From: Sphingopyxis bauzanensis
Lineage (GTDB): Bacteria > Pseudomonadota > Alphaproteobacteria > Sphingomonadales > Sphingomonadaceae
DNA: 64,000 nt
Assembly: GCF_002205675.1 (NCBI RefSeq)
Contig: NZ_NISK01000002.1
Coordinates: 705,076 to 769,075 of the forward strand
Reading direction: 5' to 3'
The notes beneath the pieces were generated by a model. It worked only from the letters and a program-made list of their open reading frames with translations, made no database searches and had not been told where the DNA came from. The translations under genes were made by a program, and so were the position numbers. This document shows, in pieces, positions 58,862-64,000 of this stretch (within the stretch, counting starts at the first letter, position 1; each line of letters opens with the position of its first letter).

Positions 58862-59743
58862 TCACCAGTAAAAGAAGACACTGATGATGTGCGCCGACAG
58901 CGCAGCGATCAGCGCAAAGGTCAGCGGCACATGCACGTAGAGCCAGATTTCGAGCAGCGCGCGAATCCGCAGATGTGCGCGCAATCGTGCCAGCGCTGCG
59001 CCCTTCTGCTTGAGCAGCCCGACGACTTTCTCACGCGCCGCCGCATCGCTGCTATGGGACGCCGCCAGCACCCGCAGCGCCGCCGCGGTCGCGCAGTTCG
59101 GATAGCGCCCGCTCAGCCGCGCGCCGATGCCGCCCGCGAACGGGTCTTCGTCGAGTGCCGCCAGCACCGGCGCGGTATCCGCAGGGGTCAGCGGCTGCGC
59201 GGCGCTATGCAGCTGGCGGTCGAAGGCACGGATCGCCTCCAGCATCTGCATCTGCGTCATCTCGTCGCGATTGTTCGACAGCGCCGCGGGCAAGGTCGCA
59301 TAGACGATCACGCCATAAAGCCCCGACAGAATCACCAGCATCATCAACGCCCAAGAAAGCGTGTGGACGTTCCAGCCCAGCTGGAACCCGGTGTGCCAGG
59401 TGCCAATGACGATCAGGCTGAGCCCCAGATAGACATGCGCCGATGTCCACGCTTTGAGCGACCAGTAATCATTCGTCATCTTGCGCTTGCGATAGCCGAG
59501 CGCGGTCAACCACAGGATCAACCCTGCCCCAATCGTGCCGAGCGTATAGCCGTACCAGCTGCCGCCGTTATGCCGCGGCGTCACGTCGACCAAGGCGTAG
59601 GACATGATGATCAGCAGGCAAAGCCCGCCCGAAATCTTGGCCCAGCGGAACCCCGCATAGCGCAGGAACCCTTCATGCTTGCGCTCGCGGACGCGCTCGG
59701 TCTGCGTCGCCTTGTTGCGACGCCGTTGAAAGAGCGAGGCCAT
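58862..59743 (-). CDS. Predicted di-heme b-type membrane electron carrier
   Basis: A 293-residue protein with about six hydrophobic segments. Two helices each carry histidines 14 residues apart: HVYLGLSLIVIGTWH in the middle and HVPLTFALIAALSAH near the C-terminus. That is the spacing expected for bis-His coordination of two b hemes across a membrane, as in NarI/cytochrome b561-type proteins. A cytosolic loop of about 90 residues (with SNNRDEMTQMQMLEAIRAFD) joins the two halves. It overlaps the upstream flavo-iron-sulfur gene by ATGA and is followed directly by the decaheme protein, so it likely passes electrons from the cytosolic to the periplasmic part. No exact family is assigned. Confidence 0.72.
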   Translation of the reverse strand: MASLFQRRRNKATQTERVRERKHEGFLRYAGFRWAKISGGLCLLIIMSYALVDVTPRHNGGSWYGYTLGTIGAGLILWLTALGYRKRKMTNDYWSLKAWTSAHVYLGLSLIVIGTWHTGFQLGWNVHTLSWALMMLVILSGLYGVIVYATLPAALSNNRDEMTQMQMLEAIRAFDRQLHSAAQPLTPADTAPVLAALDEDPFAGGIGARLSGRYPNCATAAALRVLAASHSSDAAAREKVVGLLKQKGAALARLRAHLRIRALLEIWLYVHVPLTFALIAALSAHIISVFFYW

Positions 59744-62178
59744 CAGTCGGTCCCCTCTTCCAGCCGCGCGATCGACAGAAACTCTTCCGGCGATACGCGA
59801 ATCGCGGCGCCAGTGGGACAAGCGCGCACGCACGCCGGGCCGCCCGCTATGCCTTTGCACATATCGCATTTGACCGCGATCTTCTTGGGCTTCTCGTCAC
59901 CCAATTGCTTCTTGGTCCATTTGGGCGACGGTTCGCCCGGCCCCGGCCCAAAGCCTGTGAGCAACCAGCGTAGCAGGCTGGGCTTTTCGGGCGGCGCCGC
60001 TTCCATGCGGATCACCCCGTAAGGGCAGTTACGCATGCAATTGCCGCAGCCGATGCATCCCGGCTCCATAAACACTTCGCCGTCGGGGCCGCGGTGGATG
60101 ACGTTCGGCGGGCAGTCGGCCATGCAATGCGGATGCTCGCAGTGGCGGCAGCTTGTCGGCACGTGCAGATGGGCAAAGGTCTTGCCTGCCTCGCGGTCGA
60201 GCCGCGACAGGCCTTCGTGGCTGTCGGCGCACGCCTTTTCGCAATTGTCGCAGCCGACACACAGATTTTCGTCGATCAACAGCGCATCGGTCGCCTCGCC
60301 CAGCCCCTCCTTCATGATGAAGCTCGCGGTGTCCGAATAAAGGTCGACAGCGCTCGAATAGCTGGCTTTGCGCGATTCGATGAAGTCGTTCATCGCTGCG
60401 CGCTCGGCGACCGCAGCCTCGGTCGCGGCGCGCACTTGCGGGCGCGAGGCGAGCATCTTACGGAAGCTTTCGCCTGTCAGTTTGATCAATTCGGCGCCGA
60501 CCGCCGCCTTGACTGTAGCGTTGCGCGGCTGCCCGCTCAGCACCCCCATTTCGCCGAAGAAACTTCCGGCAGGCAAATAGCGCAGGAAGATCGGTTTGCC
60601 GCCAATGTCCTTCTCGACCACCATCGATCCCGACCGGATCACATAGACATCATCGCCCTGCTCGCCCTCGGTCAGCACCACCTTGCCCGCAGGAACGCGC
60701 TCGACCTCGGCGGTATCAACCACCGGCCCCAGATCCTCGACCGTCAACCCGCCTTTGAAAATCTGGAGCAATTGCCGTTCGAGCGAGATGCGGTTGATCA
60801 CGCGCTTGGCGCCCGGCACCGCCGCCATCAGTTTCAGTGCCGCAGTGCGCGAAACTTCAACAAAGATGCTGTCCTCGCCCGCGCGGATCGTTGCGCCGCG
60901 CTTCCGCCCTGAAATCAGCCCGACCTCGCCAAAGATCGACCCCTGCTCGATCGGCACGGCGAAATCGGGGCCGACCTCGACCACCGCACGACCGTCGGCA
61001 ATTGCAAACAACGACGACCCCGGCTCGCCCTTTTCGAAAACGACGTCGCCCTTGCGATAGAAAGCAACCTTCGAATCCAGCATGAACTCGCGCATCTGGA
61101 GCGGCGAAACATCGGCAAAGATGCTGACCCGCGACCGCAGATATTCCAGCCATTCGCTGACCGACTTCTGTTGCGGCACGTCGGCAAAGATCGCCGCCAG
61201 ATCTTTTTCATCGGCGGGGGTCAGCGCCGTATTGCCGTTCAGGAACTCGACGACGTCATATCCCTGGTTCATGCAATGCTTGATCAGCGGATAGCCCGCA
61301 AGCGCCCCAATGACATAGATACCGGGGACCGTCGTCTCGAACGTCGGCGACAGTTTCGGAAACGCTTCGCGGTCGGGACCGGTGAACTCGATCCCCATTG
61401 ATTCGACAAAGCCGCGCGGCGCGACCGATCCCAGCCGCGCGACGATCACGTCGCACTCGATTTTCTCGTCGCCGTTCGGGGTTTCGAGCGTCAGCCAGCC
61501 GGGTTCGACCAGCTTTGGCTGCGTCTCGGTGCGAATCGACATAAAGCCGTTCTCGCCCGCCTCCATCATGTCAGAGACATTCTTGGCCTTGGCGCGCGCA
61601 AAATCCTTTGATCGGTTCAGGATCGTGACGGTATTCTCGAGCGCCTCTTCGGCGACCCCCAGCGCATTTTCGATCCCCGCGTCGCCAGACCCGACGACGG
61701 TGATATGCTTGTCCTTGAAATCCTCCGGATCGTCGACCTGATAGATGATGTGCGGCAGGTCGGCGCCCCCGCAGCGCATTCGGTTCGGATTACCCTGCGT
61801 CCCGATCGCCAGTACGATATTTTCGGCGTGGTAGACTTCGCCCTTGGCGGTCTTGATCGCGAACGCGCCCTTTGCGCCGGCCACCTCGGCAACCTCGGCG
61901 TTATAGGCGACATTCACCTTGTTGTTCGCGGCATCCTCGTCCCAATTGCCCAGGATATATTCGCGCGCGCCCTCGGCGAAACGGCAGTCGGAGCGCAGAT
62001 CGAGCCGCTCGGGCGTAGCGAGGACGCGCTTGCCCTTTTGGTATTTGAAGATCGTGTCCGACAGATGGTCGGTCTTTTCGAGCAGGACATGGCTGAGCCC
62101 CAGCTGCGCCGCGCGCGATGCGGCGCTCAGCCCCGCCGGCCCCGACCCGATGATCGCAACCTTGACCGCCTCGCTCAT
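59743..62178 (-). CDS. FAD-dependent oxidoreductase fused to two cyclic-nucleotide-binding domains and four [4Fe-4S] clusters
   Basis: An 811-residue soluble fusion. Residues 1 to about 320 are a thioredoxin-reductase-like flavoprotein, with FAD motif IIGSGPAGLSAA and NAD(P) motif VVGSGDAGIENAL, but no CxxC disulfide seen. Two CNB domains follow. The second has the phosphate-binding cassette FFGEMGVLSGQPRNATV with the canonical Glu and Arg for cAMP/cGMP. The first is close (FGEVGLISGRKRGATI). The C-terminal 200 residues are a DmsB/HybA-like ferredoxin domain with four Cys clusters (CVGCDNCEKAC, CRHCEHPHCMADC, CIGCGNCMRNC, CDMCKGIAGGPAC). The ATG at 62178 is chosen over 62217. Electrons could run from NAD(P)H to FAD to Fe-S and on to the membrane partner, gated by cyclic nucleotide. 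Confidence 0.9.
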   Translation of the reverse strand: MSEAVKVAIIGSGPAGLSAASRAAQLGLSHVLLEKTDHLSDTIFKYQKGKRVLATPERLDLRSDCRFAEGAREYILGNWDEDAANNKVNVAYNAEVAEVAGAKGAFAIKTAKGEVYHAENIVLAIGTQGNPNRMRCGGADLPHIIYQVDDPEDFKDKHITVVGSGDAGIENALGVAEEALENTVTILNRSKDFARAKAKNVSDMMEAGENGFMSIRTETQPKLVEPGWLTLETPNGDEKIECDVIVARLGSVAPRGFVESMGIEFTGPDREAFPKLSPTFETTVPGIYVIGALAGYPLIKHCMNQGYDVVEFLNGNTALTPADEKDLAAIFADVPQQKSVSEWLEYLRSRVSIFADVSPLQMREFMLDSKVAFYRKGDVVFEKGEPGSSLFAIADGRAVVEVGPDFAVPIEQGSIFGEVGLISGRKRGATIRAGEDSIFVEVSRTAALKLMAAVPGAKRVINRISLERQLLQIFKGGLTVEDLGPVVDTAEVERVPAGKVVLTEGEQGDDVYVIRSGSMVVEKDIGGKPIFLRYLPAGSFFGEMGVLSGQPRNATVKAAVGAELIKLTGESFRKMLASRPQVRAATEAAVAERAAMNDFIESRKASYSSAVDLYSDTASFIMKEGLGEATDALLIDENLCVGCDNCEKACADSHEGLSRLDREAGKTFAHLHVPTSCRHCEHPHCMADCPPNVIHRGPDGEVFMEPGCIGCGNCMRNCPYGVIRMEAAPPEKPSLLRWLLTGFGPGPGEPSPKWTKKQLGDEKPKKIAVKCDMCKGIAGGPACVRACPTGAAIRVSPEEFLSIARLEEGTD

Positions 62179-62397
62179 GCGCGGGCGACCAAGCCGCGCC
62201 CAAAACCGCAGTCGCAATCGATGGTCGTGATGCTAACAAACGCGCGCACGGGCATCCTACCCCCCTCTCGCCAGCCCCCCGGCGAATACATAACGGATGC
62301 GACCCGGACTAATGTCCTGGACGCAAAGCTATGCCCTTGAAAGCGGGGAAAGGTCAACCGGTGGAGGCAAGAAACTGGCGGTTACGCGCCCGACGGG

Positions 62398-63171
62398 TCA
62401 GGCGAGTTCGAACATCGTCGCAAGTCCGCTCTGCGCAGCGGGTTCGAACCGCGACCAGCCGTCGGGGCCGAGACGCTCGATCGGGCGGAAGCGCGCCTTA
62501 TACGCCATCCGCGCCGACCCTTCGATCCAGTAGCCCAGGTACACATAGGCCAGCCCGGCGCGCGCGGCGCGCTGGACATGGTCGGCGATGATATAGGTGC
62601 CGAGACCCTCGCGCAGGGGATGCGCGGCGTCGAAGAAGCTGTAGATCATCGACAGCCCGTCGCCCTGCCGGTCGGTCAGGCAGCAGCCGATCAGGCGGCC
62701 CTTGCTGCCGTCGGTGGTCGGCTCGCGATATTCGATCATGTAGCTGTCGACCGGGGTCTGCTCGACCATGTCAGCGAAATCCTGCTCGTCCATATCGGCC
62801 ATACCACCATTGGGATGGCGCGCGCCGAGATAGGAGCGCAGCAGGCTATATTGTTCTTCGGTCGCCCACGGCTTGCACGCGGTGGCGACCAGGTCGCTGT
62901 TGCGGCGGATGGTGCGTTTCTGCGAACTGCTCGGGACAAATTCGCTCGCGCAGACGCGCACCGAAACACAGGCCGAACAATCGGCGCAACTCGGGCGATA
63001 GGCGACCGACTGGCTGCGCCGAAACCCGATGCGGCCCAGCGCGTCGTTCAGCTCGTTCGCTGTATTCCCGCTGAGTTCGGTGAACACCTTGCGCTCGGTC
63101 TTGCCTGCCAGATAGGGGCAAGGCGCCGGGCTGGTGACGAAAAAGCGCGGAAAACGGAACGGTGCGGACAC
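62398..63171 (-). CDS. bpt: Aspartate/glutamate leucyltransferase (arginyltransferase family)
   Basis: A 257-residue aminoacyl-tRNA-protein transferase that adds leucine to proteins with N-terminal Asp or Glu, marking them for the N-end rule pathway. The start is GTG at 63171, preceded by GGAGG at about 10 nt. Conserved features are [18 protein letters not shown], the Cys cluster [15 protein letters not shown], and C-terminal [17 protein letters not shown]. Typical length is about 240-260. Divergent from no nearby gene. A repeat cluster follows on the upstream side and a 219-bp gap separates it from the redox module. Confidence 0.94.
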   Translation of the reverse strand: MSAPFRFPRFFVTSPAPCPYLAGKTERKVFTELSGNTANELNDALGRIGFRRSQSVAYRPSCADCSACVSVRVCASEFVPSSSQKRTIRRNSDLVATACKPWATEEQYSLLRSYLGARHPNGGMADMDEQDFADMVEQTPVDSYMIEYREPTTDGSKGRLIGCCLTDRQGDGLSMIYSFFDAAHPLREGLGTYIIADHVQRAARAGLAYVYLGYWIEGSARMAYKARFRPIERLGPDGWSRFEPAAQSGLATMFELA

Positions 63172-63515
63172 GCGGTTTGGACCTCCAGATCGGCGATGCG
63201 GAATCCCCCCAACGCGGGTCCGACGCTCACCACCCACCAACTATGCCGCGCGGCGTCAATGGTGCAAAGTCTGTTTACCATTTTTAGTCGTGCCGTTCTG
63301 ACTCAGGTCGAAAATTATCTGAATCGCGCGGTAAGGATTGTGCCGTTTTGAATCGACTATGGTCTCAATGATCCTCCCTGTGGCGAAGCCATGGGGAGGT
63401 GGCATCGGCGAAGCCGCTGACGGAGGGGCGATAGCGCAACTGGTGCGGCCCCTCCACCACTTGCTTCGCAAGCGGTACTCCTCCCCATCGCTGCGCGACA
63501 GCGAGGAATCTCCAG
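63172..63515. other. Intergenic stretch dominated by hairpin repeats
   Basis: A 344-bp gap between the bpt start and the pyk stop. 63172-63360 is a plain promoter-length region with an AT-rich part near 63270-63340. 63362-63515 is the repeat cluster listed separately. No gene is supported. Confidence 0.6.
63373..63515. repeat. Cluster of intergenic hairpin repeats
   Basis: CCTCCCTGTGGC-GAA-GCCATGGGGAGG (63373-63399), GGAGGGGC...GCCCCTCC (63422-63455), CTTGC-TTC-GCAAG (63460-63472) and a CTCCCC/CGAGGA-type stem (63481-63510) follow one another. The GCGAAGCC and GCTTCGCAAGC words are typical of dispersed sphingomonad repeats. It lies just beyond the pyk stop and may include its terminator. Confidence 0.65.
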
Positions 63516-64000
63516 TCAGCTATACCCGCGCAGCTCGTCGCCGGTCAGCGTCGCGACGTGCAGGACGTTAGTCGAACCCGGGGTGCCGAACGGCACCCCC
63601 GCCATCATCACCAGCTTGGCGCCCGCCTTGCCAATGCCGTGGCGCAGCGCCATGCGCTTGCCCTTGGCGATCATCTCTTCAAAACTGCCGATGTCCTTCG
63701 TCGGCACCGCATGCGCGCCCCACAATAGCCCAAGCCGCCGCGCGGCTTCCTTTTTCGGCGTCAGCACCAGCAAAGGTGCGTTAGGCCGCTCACGCGCGAC
63801 ACGACGCGCGGTCGATCCCGATGCGGTGAAACAGATGATCGCGTCGGCGGCGATCGTCGCGATAATGCTGCCCGCCGCTTCGGCCAGCGCGTCGGCGGTG
63901 GTCGCGTCGGGCAGCGTTTCGGTAAAGTGCAGGCGGCGGAAATAATCGGGGTCGCTTTCGACCGAGCGCGCGATGCTGTCCATCATCGTCACTGCCTCAA
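63516..64000 (-). CDS. pyk: Pyruvate kinase, C-terminal part, cut by window edge
   Basis: The minus strand is open from the right edge (64000) to a stop at 63516, giving about 161 residues in frame. EAVTMMDSIARSVESDPDYF at the left of the fragment is the family segment that links the barrel to the C-terminal domain, and ICFTASGSTARRVARERPNA, then VPTKDIGSFEEM, are typical of the allosteric domain. The start and catalytic barrel lie outside the window. It should convert phosphoenolpyruvate and ADP to pyruvate and ATP. Confidence 0.93.
   Translation of the reverse strand, partial: EAVTMMDSIARSVESDPDYFRRLHFTETLPDATTADALAEAAGSIIATIAADAIICFTASGSTARRVARERPNAPLLVLTPKKEAARRLGLLWGAHAVPTKDIGSFEEMIAKGKRMALRHGIGKAGAKLVMMAGVPFGTPGSTNVLHVATLTGDELRGYS

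Noticed and set aside
1-64000. tRNA, rRNA and CRISPR arrays
   Set aside because: Searched by eye for cloverleaf T-arm words, rRNA blocks and regularly spaced repeats. None was convincing.

Overview
The window reads as a GC-rich alphaproteobacterial chromosome segment, most likely from the Sphingomonadaceae and possibly Sphingopyxis. The basis is gene content and style: MlaFED, a DUF1476 / BolA / monothiol glutaredoxin cluster, tandem GlsB/YeaQ proteins, RecF, a CHAT / CHASE2-cyclase / two-partner-secretion cluster, frequent GTG and TTG starts, and GC-rich hairpin repeats between genes. The genus is an inference. I saw no rRNA, tRNA or CRISPR array.

Layout. 1-0.8 kb: 5' part of an ISAs1-type transposase, then a DUF1801 gene. 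0.8-4.2 kb (minus): Mo-cofactor oxidoreductase with its membrane cytochrome b, and an acyl-CoA synthetase. 4.2-10.3 kb (plus): lgt, a MidA-type methyltransferase, a GNAT enzyme and pgeF, tightly overlapped, then an SLC13 transporter and a PLP enzyme. 10.3-14.7 kb: HAD phosphatase and the Mla lipid transporter with its lipoprotein. 14.7-19.5 kb: PepN, an SDR protein, a DUF445 protein. 19.5-25.1 kb (minus): RND efflux pair and two GlsB paralogues. 25.1-26.1 kb: a long gene-free stretch with a perfect CRP-type palindrome and a DnaA box. 26.1-30.3 kb (minus): nadA, a membrane protein, DUF4230, a secreted unknown and an MBL-fold hydrolase. 30.6-32.7 kb: BlaR1/BlaI-type pair with a clear operator. 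33-37.7 kb: L,D-transpeptidase, ArsC-like protein, a small membrane protein, RecF, a sigma-54-type promoter before a 37-aa microprotein and a PspC protein, then Grx4 / BolA / DUF1476.

37.9-53.4 kb (plus) is the most striking block. It holds an exported TPR/CHAT caspase-like protein, a CHASE2 class III cyclase, a small exported protein, a TpsB outer-membrane pore and a 2,527-residue TpsA exoprotein. I infer a surface-adhesin system with its own protease-like factor and cyclic-nucleotide signalling. 53.4-56.9 kb: cysS, a 2-hydroxyacid dehydrogenase and a CpdA-like phosphodiesterase.

56.9-62.2 kb (minus) is a second unusual module of three overlapping or abutting genes: a soluble FAD / double cyclic-nucleotide-binding / four-cluster ferredoxin fusion, a di-heme-b-type membrane protein, and a decaheme c-type cytochrome with a cytosolic FHA domain. 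Together they look like a transmembrane electron conduit gated by cyclic nucleotides and phospho-signalling. The window ends with bpt, a repeat cluster and the 3' part of pyk. A cyclase, a cyclic-nucleotide phosphodiesterase, a cyclic-nucleotide-binding redox enzyme and a CRP-type DNA site within about 36 kb suggest local use of cAMP. That link is inference.
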